In this document: positions 26,273-35,170 of the stretch, one piece after another | Layout: each line of letters starts with the position of its first letter | How positions within the stretch are numbered: position 1 is the first letter of the stretch | Notes under the pieces: generated by a model | What the model was told of the DNA's origin: nothing | Database searches by the model: none | What the model saw: only the letters and a program-made list of their open reading frames with translations | Assembly: GCA_964007875.1 (NCBI GenBank) | Contig: CAXGAH010000015.1 | Location: forward strand, 1-64,000 | Reading direction: 5' to 3' | Length of the DNA stretch: 64,000 nt | Source of the DNA: UBA1275 sp002323515 | GTDB lineage: Bacteria; Bacteroidota; Rhodothermia; Balneolales; Balneolaceae | Translations under genes and position numbers: made by a program

Positions 26273-26303
26273 ATTATACATAATATACTTTAGATGTTGT
26301 CTA
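26273..26303 (-). promoter_or_regulatory. Possible trpE promoter inside an inverted repeat
   Basis: On the minus strand a perfect TATAAT (26273-26278) lies 19 nt from TAGACA (26298-26303, five of six matches to TTGACA). An eight-base inverted repeat, TAGACAAC with GTTGTCTA (26264-26271 and 26296-26303), flanks the -10 element, which would suit a repressor operator. Promoters of this phylum can differ from the sigma-70 consensus, so this is tentative. Confidence 0.35.
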
Positions 26304-26458
26304 ATTGCAATGAACGTTAATATATAAATCTGAGTAGCTTAACTGTCAAAAAATAGACGGCTCTTTGAGCAAATAAATAGAAAAACTTGCCTTATATTTT
26401 ATATCTATAAAGAAGCGTCTTTCAAAGCCTTCTCCAAATTTTAGATGCGACATGCTGG

Positions 26459-27268
26459 ATGTTTATTAAAGCAATTTTATCTATACTTTTTCTTGCCATT
26501 TTAGGTAGCATCCATTGTGATAGCCTACCAGATACTCCTACTCAATCCTATGCATATGTAGATCTGAGCCATTTTCGAGTTGAACCAACGGATGTTAAAT
26601 TTGATGTAGAAATGGATGGGTTCAAGGATACTACCCTCCAATTCACCCTATATGCTCAACTCCATAATTCCGAACTGTTAGAGTATTTAGGCTACATTAT
26701 ACGAGAACCAAGGACAGGTGTGATTCTTCTACAAGAACAATTAACAACCCCTGTTTCCGATCCTTTACCTATTGAAATACAGGGAACATTTAACTGGGAA
26801 ACAAGCACGACGAACTTTGAGCAATTGTTAGTTGAGTTATACGCTTTGGACCGGTATGGCTATGGTATACAACATCAAGCTACCCTAACCATAAAAGGTA
26901 TTGCAAGTTCACCACCCCAAATAATTTGGGTTAACAACCCAGGCTCAGTTGAAATCCCAACAGGTTCTACCACCTTAACTATTCCATTCCAAGCTAAAGT
27001 AACAGATCCTGATGGGCAAGAAACCCTAGATCGTGTATTCATTGCATTTGAAAATGAAGATGGTAGCATCCTAGTACCCAATCCTAACATCCTAACCGAT
27101 ACAGGTACTGGATTGGATGAAGTAGCGGGTGATTCGGTATTCACCATCACCTTCTCTGTAAACAGTTCTAACAGCCCTCAAAATAGAAGGGTTTTATATT
27201 ACGCAAGGGATAAAGCGGGACTTTTTAGTGATACATTGAAATCGAGTTTTAATATTATCAATCCTTAA
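26459..27268 (+). CDS. Predicted surface lipoprotein of unknown family
   Basis: I do not recognise a named family. The product (269 residues) has a short signal peptide and a lipobox-like SIHC with Cys20. The rest looks like two beta-sandwich, immunoglobulin-like domains: about 25-140, and 145-269, the latter with a cadherin-like AKVTDPDGQETLDRV and GDSVFTITFSVN. It begins the operon of T9SS-like and glycan genes; the next gene starts one nucleotide after its stop. A structural or docking role at the cell surface is inferred from position alone. Confidence 0.75.
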   Translation: MFIKAILSILFLAILGSIHCDSLPDTPTQSYAYVDLSHFRVEPTDVKFDVEMDGFKDTTLQFTLYAQLHNSELLEYLGYIIREPRTGVILLQEQLTTPVSDPLPIEIQGTFNWETSTTNFEQLLVELYALDRYGYGIQHQATLTIKGIASSPPQIIWVNNPGSVEIPTGSTTLTIPFQAKVTDPDGQETLDRVFIAFENEDGSILVPNPNILTDTGTGLDEVAGDSVFTITFSVNSSNSPQNRRVLYYARDKAGLFSDTLKSSFNIINP

Positions 27269-27269
27269 T

Positions 27270-28874
27270 ATGCCAAAATTCGCATATTTTTTGGTGTTAG
27301 TGGTGACATTATGTTGCCCAATAGCTACCCAAGCACAATGGCTTGGGCCTTTGAATGCTGATTATGAGCGATTTAGGCAAAATGGTATATCGACCGTTGA
27401 AACCAGTAATGGCTTTGTTTGGATCTCCCCCCTGTTAAACGTTGCTTCTATTGAACGACCCTATCACACTTGGGCCATCCCTGAGGGTGTGGATAGTTTA
27501 ACTAATGGTAAAGGTCGAGTGTTCTCCATAGCAACCCAAAGGGACACTATTGTTGCTGGTCTAGGGTTTAGCTCATCTACCCCTGCAGGTACAGTGCCCG
27601 CAGGTTATGGATACTATATTAGTATAGATAACGGGCAAAATTGGGATTTTTCACCCTTCCCATTAGACCGCTACATAGATGAGGATACCACCTTTGTCTA
27701 CGGGGGAATACAGTATAACAGAGCCCGAATTATTGTTCCCGAGCAATCACCCCCTTACAGTGTAGCAGTTAAAGACGGTGTTCTCTTTTCTGCTAACTGG
27801 GCGTCTGGTTTACTTCGAAGTACTGATCTAGGAAACAGCTGGGAACGTATTAGCCTCCCACCTTTTGGAAATTCTAGCATGCGACCAGACGGGACCCGAT
27901 ACATCTGGCGAAATTGCGTTAGTGGCTCAGCTAATGCCTGTTCCCAATTTGAAGAATTATATACGGCCGTCAGTGACGATAACCTGAAGGGATTCGCAGT
28001 ACACATCGATCGCAACAACCGCGTTTGGTACGGTAGTGCGGGGGGAATAAATGTCTCTGATAATGCACTCTTCGCGCCCATTGACTCGATACGATGGGAT
28101 AACGTGGGCTTTAGCTATGATCCTAATGGTCTTTTAGCCCGTTGGGTTATTGAAGTTGCAGAGGATCCTGATCGTGATCGTATTTGGATGACAAATTGGA
28201 TCGCGGAAAACAGTTCTTCCAATTTACAGGGCTTAGATCAATACGGGATTGTGTTTACCGAAGATGGTGGCTCCAGTTTTGAACAACGACTCATCGGTCA
28301 AAAGATTCTCTCTATTGGCTTTTTCAAAGGTGATGTATGGGCTGCAGGTGAGAATGGTTTATTCCGTTCTAAAGATCAGGGTACTACTTGGGAGATGATA
28401 TCGGTGCCCATTACAGCAACTAACCGTTTAAACCCCAACACCTCGTATCAGAGTATAAGTAGCACATCTGATTATTTGTTTATTGGCACCTCAGATGGAT
28501 TGTTGTGGACCAATGACCCTGATAAAGGCTGGAATATCGAACGAGTAAATTTCCCGCTAAGAGGAGGTAATCAATACAGCCCGGAGGCCGCATCGGTCGC
28601 AACCTATGCGTACCCAAATCCCTTTTCACCAAATCTACACGGCGAGCTTAGAATACGTTTCGAGAGCACATCAACCAGCACAGCAACCTTGCGAATAGTA
28701 GATTTTGGTATGAATTTAGTGCATGAACAGCAGCAACAGGTTCCGCCTGGGGAGTTCGAAATAATTTGGACGGGCTATAACGATATGGGTTCTAAAGTGA
28801 GTAATGGGGTTTACTTTTATGAAATCACCCAAGGCTCGACTAAGATTAACGGAAAAATCTTGGTCATCGATTAA
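27270..28874 (+). CDS. Beta-propeller protein with T9SS-type C-terminal sorting domain
   Basis: An exported protein (534 residues) with a signal peptide ending ATQA. Repeated Trp-rich blades such as YYISIDNGQNWDFSP, LRSTDLGNSWERIS, RSKDQGTTWEMI and WMTNWIA indicate a sialidase/BNR-like or two-component-regulator-type propeller. The final 90 residues hold AYPNPFSP and then FEIIWTGYNDMGSKVSNGVYFYEI and KINGKILVID, the usual layout of a type A sorting domain that directs proteins through the type IX secretion system. This makes it the likely cargo of the neighbouring PorV/PorQ-like proteins. The following start codon overlaps its TAA. Confidence 0.85.
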   Translation: MPKFAYFLVLVVTLCCPIATQAQWLGPLNADYERFRQNGISTVETSNGFVWISPLLNVASIERPYHTWAIPEGVDSLTNGKGRVFSIATQRDTIVAGLGFSSSTPAGTVPAGYGYYISIDNGQNWDFSPFPLDRYIDEDTTFVYGGIQYNRARIIVPEQSPPYSVAVKDGVLFSANWASGLLRSTDLGNSWERISLPPFGNSSMRPDGTRYIWRNCVSGSANACSQFEELYTAVSDDNLKGFAVHIDRNNRVWYGSAGGINVSDNALFAPIDSIRWDNVGFSYDPNGLLARWVIEVAEDPDRDRIWMTNWIAENSSSNLQGLDQYGIVFTEDGGSSFEQRLIGQKILSIGFFKGDVWAAGENGLFRSKDQGTTWEMISVPITATNRLNPNTSYQSISSTSDYLFIGTSDGLLWTNDPDKGWNIERVNFPLRGGNQYSPEAASVATYAYPNPFSPNLHGELRIRFESTSTSTATLRIVDFGMNLVHEQQQQVPPGEFEIIWTGYNDMGSKVSNGVYFYEITQGSTKINGKILVID

Positions 28875-29947
28875 TGAAGAACGTACGCCCAATCTTTGTA
28901 GCTCTCACCACCTTGCTGATATTGATCACAATACAGTCCACTACTGCTCATGCCCAGTTTGGTGGATATACCGGGTCCAGCCTTCAGCTAGGCTTTGATG
29001 CGCAAAGTGTCGCACTTGGTGATGCAGTTAGTGCCGGATTCAGTAAACATAATCCTATGGATAGTACCTATTTAGAGGTTCAACCCTACTATAATCCTGC
29101 TTTAGCTGCTAGTAACACCTCCAATACCCATTTTAGCTTGAGTGTATTTCAGTTGGGTTTGGACAGGCACTATCAGAGTCTTGGTGCTCGATTAGCTCTT
29201 CCTCCCAAAGCAGGTTTGTTTATAGGATTAATTAGAGCGGGTGTCCATGACATAGACACTCGTAGCTTAAGTGGTTATCCTTTAGGAATGGTTTCTACCT
29301 CAGATGTACAACTTCAATCAGCCTTTGGCATACGATTAAGTGAGAGGGTTCACGCGGGTATAGGATTTAAAATAAACCGAGCCGATTATCATGCCGAAAT
29401 GAAAGCCTCTACTAGTGTGGGTGTGGATATAGGTATGATGCTCAAGCTAAGCCAACATACCCATTGGGCCTTCGTTGTACAAGATTTATTAGCGGAACAT
29501 ACCTGGAATTCTGGAGATCTATACAATCAACCTCAATCGAGAAATCGAGTCGAAGCGATGCCTTTAAGGCTAAAAACGAGTGTCAGTACGTATGTAATGG
29601 ATACTAATTTGTTTGCAGAATATGAGATAAAACGATTTAGTTCGGAGGTTACTACACGAGAATTATTCCTGTCAGATGGTGCATCTGTACAGTATTTAGA
29701 AACACTTGAAACACGTTTTACTAGTGCCTGTTTTCTCCGTGTAGCAGCTTCCCGTTCACTCCACCCTTTTTTCCGCTTACATATGGGTTGGAACCGCTAC
29801 TTAGGTGGGTTATCTTCAAATGAATGGCGTAGCGGATTTAGTCTCTCTATGCCCTTTCAACCTGCATTAAAGGTAGATTATGGATTTTCAACCAGTAGTG
29901 ATCACTTAAAATCTACGCATATTTTTACCCTACGATATATTTTATGA
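28874..29947 (+). CDS. PorV-like outer-membrane beta-barrel protein
   Basis: A 357-residue outer-membrane protein of the PorV/PorQ/UPF0164 (FadL-like barrel) group. After the signal peptide (to AHAQ, residue 27) comes GSSLQLGFDAQSVALGDAVSAGF and YNPALAAS, the conserved start of these proteins. PorV carries T9SS cargo from the translocon to the attachment complex, and here the preceding gene encodes a sorting-domain protein, so a dedicated shuttle is plausible. Many FCB paralogues are not real PorV, so I call it PorV-like. Its ATG overlaps the previous stop by one base. Confidence 0.78.
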   Translation: MKNVRPIFVALTTLLILITIQSTTAHAQFGGYTGSSLQLGFDAQSVALGDAVSAGFSKHNPMDSTYLEVQPYYNPALAASNTSNTHFSLSVFQLGLDRHYQSLGARLALPPKAGLFIGLIRAGVHDIDTRSLSGYPLGMVSTSDVQLQSAFGIRLSERVHAGIGFKINRADYHAEMKASTSVGVDIGMMLKLSQHTHWAFVVQDLLAEHTWNSGDLYNQPQSRNRVEAMPLRLKTSVSTYVMDTNLFAEYEIKRFSSEVTTRELFLSDGASVQYLETLETRFTSACFLRVAASRSLHPFFRLHMGWNRYLGGLSSNEWRSGFSLSMPFQPALKVDYGFSTSSDHLKSTHIFTLRYIL

Positions 29948-29957
29948 TATTCTGTCT

Positions 29958-30962
29958 ATGACAACTATTACCTATTTTCAAAAAAACTGTTCTTCTTATC
30001 TACGGCATTCTCGTACACGTTTTTTCATATATAGTTTGTTATTTCTCTGGACAAGCCAGGCCACCATACATGCCCAGCGTTCGGGCGTGGCTTTGCTGGA
30101 CGTTGCCCCTAATCCATTTGCTCTTTCGCTCTCAGAAGCAGGCAGTGCTTGGGGGCAAGGCGGAAGCAACTCCTTTGGTAATCCCTCTTTGTTGGTTAGA
30201 TCGGAGCGATCTTCCATTGAAATCGGATATACGAATTGGATTGCCGATACAAAAAATATCTTTGGCTCCTTTCATAAAAAACTAGACAATCGTGCATTTG
30301 TCATAAGTTTTTACAGTTCAGGACTTCAGGATTTAGAGCAAAGAGACGAGCCCGGGCCAACCAATGGATTATTTTCAGTGCAGTATCTAAGCATTTCTGC
30401 GGCCTACGCTCAATCATTTAAATGGTTTAATGCAGGCGCGAGTGTGCATTATATTAGCGAAGAAATCTATCCCTATCGTTCAAATGGATATGCCTTTAAT
30501 ATTGGCTTATCTCGTTCCTTTGCTAAAGATCGGATTCAATTAGGCAGTGCGTTACGAAGTTTAGGAGAAATGCAATCACTAGATGTAGAAGCAACACCAC
30601 TACCAAAGGCTTGGATTAGCGGACTATCTGTAGGTTTATTAGAGTGGAGCGGTAGTAAAAACCCTGAATTACCAGTATTTATGCGAGTGCATGCGGATTA
30701 TATCTACCCTCTCAATGATAATTCTGGTTCAGCTCAAGGTGAGTTTTTTAATCCCAATCCATATACCAAGGTGGGATTAGAGCTATTAATAGCAGAAACC
30801 TTACAACTTACCAGCGGAGTTAGAACAGGTAATACAGCACGTCCCTATTCATTTGGTGTGGGTTATGTACTTCCAGATATCCGATTTAATTACGCGATTA
30901 TCCCTTTTAATACTGGTTTTGGGACTGTGCACTCGGTTGGTTTACAGTACCTATTTAAGTAG
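29958..30962 (+). CDS. PorV/PorQ-family outer-membrane barrel protein (second paralogue)
   Basis: A 334-residue outer-membrane protein with a signal peptide after a polar 20-residue head (about 24-40, ending IHAQ). The mature protein opens with VALLDVAPNPFALSLSEAGSAWGQGGSNSFGNPSLLV, which is the PorQ/PorV family opening in another form; later strands such as FNYAIIPFNTGFGTVHSVGLQYLF at the C-terminus are of the same type. It follows the first PorV-like gene by 10 nt, so two different paralogues are made together. PorQ-type proteins support T9SS attachment; this role is inferred. Confidence 0.75.
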   Translation: MTTITYFQKNCSSYLRHSRTRFFIYSLLFLWTSQATIHAQRSGVALLDVAPNPFALSLSEAGSAWGQGGSNSFGNPSLLVRSERSSIEIGYTNWIADTKNIFGSFHKKLDNRAFVISFYSSGLQDLEQRDEPGPTNGLFSVQYLSISAAYAQSFKWFNAGASVHYISEEIYPYRSNGYAFNIGLSRSFAKDRIQLGSALRSLGEMQSLDVEATPLPKAWISGLSVGLLEWSGSKNPELPVFMRVHADYIYPLNDNSGSAQGEFFNPNPYTKVGLELLIAETLQLTSGVRTGNTARPYSFGVGYVLPDIRFNYAIIPFNTGFGTVHSVGLQYLFK

Positions 30963-30993
30963 AAGTTTGTCGGTATCATGAACGATCTACCTT

Positions 30994-32076
30994 ATGAATC
31001 TTAGAACTTCCTATACTCACTTTGAAAACATCACCGAATGTTATGAGGATATGTTGCCCCGTGGTTCTTTGGTGCTTGTTTTCCCACCCATTCGAGAAAA
31101 GTTTCCAAAGACGGATTATCTCTACCTCTTGTACTCAGATTTATTGGAACAAAGTCCCGCTCCTTATTCCTTAAAAAGCATTAATGCATTAAAGCATCTA
31201 TTACTGCCCTTTCTTGCTCTTAGGCACCGCGGAAAAGTCGGTTTGCATTATCATTGGCTGGAGTTCCAAGATCTAAAATCACTATTAGCTTTTCCTTATA
31301 AGCTTATGTGGTTTAGTATGTTAAGTGCTTTAGGTACACCTATCATTTGGACGGTTCATAATTTAGAACCTCATGATCGAAAATGGCTTGGGCCTCACCG
31401 ATGGCTTCATCGTAGTATGGCTAAACGAGCTCAGAGGCTGCACATACATTCAGAAGCATTATTGGAGAGAACGTCTAACTATTTAGATATTCCATTGGAT
31501 AGTAATAAGTGGTGTGTCGTACCTCATCCTAGCTTTCCAGCTGACATTAAAGAGCGATCTACTGCCATTGATGAACTGAACAGGCGTTATTCCTGTACGA
31601 TACCCGAGGATGCCACTATCCTTTTATTGTTTGGTAATATAAGTGCCTACAAAGGTATATTGGAGTTTGTTGAGTTGTTTATCGAAGCTATTGAAGTAGG
31701 AATTTCGAGAGACACAATACATGTTATCATAGCCGGACCAGTGAAAAAGGGTCAGGAGACGTACCATCAGCACATAACAACCGCGATTACACAGCTTCCA
31801 CAATATTTTAGCCATCTCCCCCATTTTTTTCCTGAAGAAGAATATCCGTTTTTACTTTCTGCATCGGATTATTGCCTCTTTAATTATCAAAACATCCACA
31901 GTTCGGGTGGTTTAATGATGGCCTTATCATACAGCAGAAAGGTGATTGCACCCGATATTGGGATATTTTCAAGCCATCGTAATGATTCAAGGGTTCAACT
32001 TTTTACGGGAAAAGATGAACTACGTCAGATCATTGACCGATTAAATTCCTCAACTCATAATACTAGGCATGAGTAG
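30994..32076 (+). CDS. GT4-type glycosyltransferase
   Basis: A soluble GT-B glycosyltransferase (360 residues). WTVHNLEPHDRKW (near 126-138) resembles the N-terminal donor-cleft region of GT4 enzymes, and the C-terminal Rossmann domain has LLFGNISAYKGILEFVELF (near 207-225) and the acidic FFPEEEYPFLLSASDYCLFNYQNIHSSGG pattern, split here into an E-x7-E-like region near 278-310. It has no signal peptide. The next gene (flippase) overlaps it by eight nucleotides. The sugar and acceptor are unknown. Confidence 0.85.
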   Translation: MNLRTSYTHFENITECYEDMLPRGSLVLVFPPIREKFPKTDYLYLLYSDLLEQSPAPYSLKSINALKHLLLPFLALRHRGKVGLHYHWLEFQDLKSLLAFPYKLMWFSMLSALGTPIIWTVHNLEPHDRKWLGPHRWLHRSMAKRAQRLHIHSEALLERTSNYLDIPLDSNKWCVVPHPSFPADIKERSTAIDELNRRYSCTIPEDATILLLFGNISAYKGILEFVELFIEAIEVGISRDTIHVIIAGPVKKGQETYHQHITTAITQLPQYFSHLPHFFPEEEYPFLLSASDYCLFNYQNIHSSGGLMMALSYSRKVIAPDIGIFSSHRNDSRVQLFTGKDELRQIIDRLNSSTHNTRHE

Positions 32077-33562
32077 CATCACCCAGAAAGTAGCGAGTTT
32101 AGCCATTGGAGACATGGTAGCTAGAGGCTTAGGCTTTGTAAGTAGCATGGTCCTTGCACGGGTCTTAGGGCCCGAAAGCTATGGGATATGGACTACTGCC
32201 TTAGCTATTTTTAGTTATATGCTATGGTTTTCGGATGTAGGAATTATGCAATTAGGAACCAGAGAAATGGCAAAAAAAGCCGATAAACAAGTTTTTAGTG
32301 CTGCTGAACTGTTTCTTGGTAAGTGTCTATGGGCCCTTATTGCGTTGATTATTTTGTTTATAATCTCACCATTTTTACCTTATTCCGAGGAAATAAATAC
32401 ACTGATTTGGCTCTTACTATTTAGTTTGATACCCTATGCTTTGCATACGGAGTGGTTATTTTCAGGAAAGCAGGATTTTTTTAGTTTACAAGCGGTTAAA
32501 GCACTTCAGGCTACGGTATTTTTTGGCTTTATCGTGTATGGTATTCAACAAGCAGATGACCTAGAGAAGCTACCGGTCTACTATAATATATCGGTGGGGA
32601 TTACATCCCTATTACTATGGGTAATTAGCCTGTATAAAAGGCATTTGGTCTTTTCAAACCAGACAGTAACAAAAAACTCTATTACTAGTTTAGTTTCTCT
32701 TATTAAAGAATCTCTTCAGCTTGGGCTTGGATGGGTAAGTAGCCAAGTCATTCTACTATTTCCTCCACTTATATTTGCATTGGTTTATAGTGAATCATTT
32801 GTGGGCTGGTATGGGGCCGCATTACGCATAATTATGCTCTATATGGTGCTGGATCGTATTTTCGTGCAACTCTTGCTTCCGAACTTATCCAAAGGTTGGA
32901 ATAATAACACGGCAACAATGAGTATTAGGATTCAGCAAGCCTATCGATACCATACCTTGCTTGGGTTATTTGGTAGCTTCGGGATACTATTTTTTGCGCC
33001 CTTTGTTATACCACTGGTTTATGGGGATTTGTACACTGAAAGTATCCCCATGCTCCAAATACTCTCACCTCTATTGTTTTTAACCTTTCAAAACAGTGTA
33101 TTTGCGACCTCCTTAATCGCTACGCAGCAGAGTACATACTATTTAAAAGCGAATCTATTGGGAGGAGTTATTTGTGCTATATTTATTGGAATAGGGACTT
33201 ATTTTCTCATAGATTATCCAAATTATGCTCTCTTTGTTATTGTACTTAGTGAAGGGATAATGATGTATTTAGCCTACTATTTTTTCAACAAATATGGCCT
33301 GCTTAAAACAACCTTCCCCTTCTATCCTATGTACGTATCATTAGCCGTTGGCTTACTAAGTTATTTATGGTTCATGGGGAATCCAGTGTTTATGGGTACC
33401 TTTACCTTTCTACCCAATATCCATCTAGCAGGATTATCTAACTGGTTGATGTTTAGCCTTATACTTTTAATGGCCTTCATCCCACTCTTAGTGACCAAGA
33501 CCATTAGAAGATCGGATTGGAGAACCATTCGGGAGCTAATGAAACACAGGCCACAGCCATAA
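32069..33562 (+). CDS. Wzx-type oligosaccharide flippase (MOP superfamily)
   Basis: A 497-residue membrane protein with about 14 helices. The N-terminal VASLAIGDMVARGLGFVSSMVLARVLGPESYGIWTTALA segment is the classic opening of polysaccharide biosynthesis flippases; LLPNLSKGW and FAPFVIPLVYGDLYTES in the middle are typical of the second half. Such proteins move undecaprenyl-linked glycan units across the inner membrane. It lies between two glycosyltransferase genes and a deacetylase-like gene, which fits a glycan pathway. No Wzy polymerase or initiating sugar-phosphate transferase is seen in this window. Confidence 0.9.
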   Translation: MSSITQKVASLAIGDMVARGLGFVSSMVLARVLGPESYGIWTTALAIFSYMLWFSDVGIMQLGTREMAKKADKQVFSAAELFLGKCLWALIALIILFIISPFLPYSEEINTLIWLLLFSLIPYALHTEWLFSGKQDFFSLQAVKALQATVFFGFIVYGIQQADDLEKLPVYYNISVGITSLLLWVISLYKRHLVFSNQTVTKNSITSLVSLIKESLQLGLGWVSSQVILLFPPLIFALVYSESFVGWYGAALRIIMLYMVLDRIFVQLLLPNLSKGWNNNTATMSIRIQQAYRYHTLLGLFGSFGILFFAPFVIPLVYGDLYTESIPMLQILSPLLFLTFQNSVFATSLIATQQSTYYLKANLLGGVICAIFIGIGTYFLIDYPNYALFVIVLSEGIMMYLAYYFFNKYGLLKTTFPFYPMYVSLAVGLLSYLWFMGNPVFMGTFTFLPNIHLAGLSNWLMFSLILLMAFIPLLVTKTIRRSDWRTIRELMKHRPQP

Positions 33563-33571
33563 GGTAAGCTC

Positions 33572-35170
33572 ATGAGCGATAGACCACATACCTTAGGAAT
33601 TGGAGTATTTGGACTGAGCACCGGCTTAATGTCCCTCTTGGACAGTATAGGGGTGAATTATGAGGAATGTGATACACAGAAATTCGATGTACCCTCTAAC
33701 TCGGTATATATTGTACATCGTGCACTAAGTAGCAAAGAACAAAACTGGTTACATAGCCAACAGGAAAAAGCTCATACCTTAGCCGTACTTTTTACACTGG
33801 AATCCGGTGTCCATCCCAAAAGTACTTCGGTGCAAAAAAAATATTGTGCTAGTGTACATAGCCCACAATTAATGGCAGGCCCATTGTCCCATCTCAGTGT
33901 GATCGATTGCGACTCAAACGTCATTTTTTACGGCGGGAAGCAAGATCTTGATGGAATATGTTATGTAGAAAGTCAAAAAATAAAATCTATAGAGCAATCT
34001 ATTTACTTAGGCATACCTTTGGAGGCTTCTGTATCGAAATTCTCATACACTAGAAAAGATTTCCCAAGCCCAACAGGCCATAAACCCAATGAAATAGTGT
34101 CACGCACTCATATTGGTCACCTACAACACCTTTTACGTTATGCTCTTGAGCAGCTATTTTATTCCATTGATTTACCTTTCCTAAGCAAGTGGAACTTCCC
34201 AACCAGCCAATCGATTATAACCCTACGTATTGATAGTGATTTTGGCACGGAGAAATCCTTACATGCCATCTATGAACTCGCCCATACCTACTCAGCCATA
34301 CTAACAACCTTCCTACATGTTAAAGCTCATGAAGATTGGCTAGAATGGTTTACTCAATGGCCTAAGCATGAACATTCCCTACATGGCTATGAACATGCAC
34401 ACATACGCTCTTCCTATCCTTTGTATCAAGATGTCGAAAATGGGTATCAAGCCATGGTACAAGCAGGAATGACACCTAAAGGCTATGCCGCTCCGTATGG
34501 CATCTGGAGCGAACAACTTTCCAAGGCCCTAGATGCGTATCCCTTTTCCTATAGCTCTGAATTTACGCATGGCTATGACTGTCTTCCTTATTGGATACCT
34601 GACTCATTAGCCAGTAAGCCTGCCCTATCCGGCAAACGTCTGCAGATTCCAGTGCATCCAATTTGCACAGGTAGTCTCCACCGATACCGGGCCGTTGAAA
34701 AAGACTTTAACGCCTATTTTAAGCACTACATGGATGTTCAATATGGCATGCAGCAACCTATTATGCTGTATCACCATCCCCTACAACCAGGTTTGAGTAG
34801 TATTAAATTTATTATGGAGTACGCTCAAGAATTAGATTTACAATGGCTTTCTTATCATGAATGGGCTACTTTTTGGCTGCAAAGAGCCTCAGAGCGAAAC
34901 GATGTTTATTACGATAAGAAAAAAAAACGGTTGATATCCAAGGATACGCCCAACATGTTGTATGAATTAAAGCAAAACAACCGTGACTTTGCTATTATAC
35001 ATCCTAATGATTGGGATGCTCAGAACATGCTACCGATTCACCCACTGTCTTTCCAAACAAAAAAGAGCGGAACAATGGCAGATAAAGAATATGTACAAAA
35101 TCGTTTTTCCAATAAGTGGCAGCTCTGGAAGGAATCCTTTATTCAACATAGAAACAGAAATCGCTTATGA
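33572..35170 (+). CDS. Polysaccharide-deacetylase-like (CE4) protein with novel N-terminal domain
   Basis: A 532-residue soluble protein without signal peptide. Residues 215-400 match the NodB/CE4 fold: LRIDSDFGT with Asp221 and Asp223 (motif 1), SLHGYEH with His271 and His275 (metal-binding motif 2), a GYAAPYGIW (304-312, motif 3), and a YHHPLQPG later. The N-terminal 200 residues are not a family I recognise; they begin with GIGVFGLSTGLMSLLDSIGV, suggestive of a Rossmann-like or amidotransferase-like fold. The C-terminal 90 residues are unassigned. It follows the flippase by 9 nt and overlaps the next GT gene by four, so it probably modifies the locus's glycan precursor in the cytoplasm. 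Confidence 0.75.
   Translation: MSDRPHTLGIGVFGLSTGLMSLLDSIGVNYEECDTQKFDVPSNSVYIVHRALSSKEQNWLHSQQEKAHTLAVLFTLESGVHPKSTSVQKKYCASVHSPQLMAGPLSHLSVIDCDSNVIFYGGKQDLDGICYVESQKIKSIEQSIYLGIPLEASVSKFSYTRKDFPSPTGHKPNEIVSRTHIGHLQHLLRYALEQLFYSIDLPFLSKWNFPTSQSIITLRIDSDFGTEKSLHAIYELAHTYSAILTTFLHVKAHEDWLEWFTQWPKHEHSLHGYEHAHIRSSYPLYQDVENGYQAMVQAGMTPKGYAAPYGIWSEQLSKALDAYPFSYSSEFTHGYDCLPYWIPDSLASKPALSGKRLQIPVHPICTGSLHRYRAVEKDFNAYFKHYMDVQYGMQQPIMLYHHPLQPGLSSIKFIMEYAQELDLQWLSYHEWATFWLQRASERNDVYYDKKKKRLISKDTPNMLYELKQNNRDFAIIHPNDWDAQNMLPIHPLSFQTKKSGTMADKEYVQNRFSNKWQLWKESFIQHRNRNRL

Larger units (their letters stand above)
26104..26458. promoter_or_regulatory. Intergenic control region between trpE and the surface-assembly operon
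   Basis: These 355 nt lie between divergent genes. On the minus side they hold a possible trpE promoter, three successive hairpins and a U9 terminator upstream of trpE, listed separately. The side toward 26459 (26304-26458) is AT-rich with no clear -35/-10 pair, though transcription of the rightward operon must start there. No tRNA or small RNA gene is recognisable. Confidence 0.6.

Noticed and set aside
26160..26458. Classical trp leader peptide
   Set aside because: No short frame with tandem Trp codons precedes the terminator; the only Trp-containing frame lies after it.
27755..28081. 108-codon reading frame opposite the propeller gene
   Set aside because: It is a shadow of the repeated propeller codons with no start context or family.
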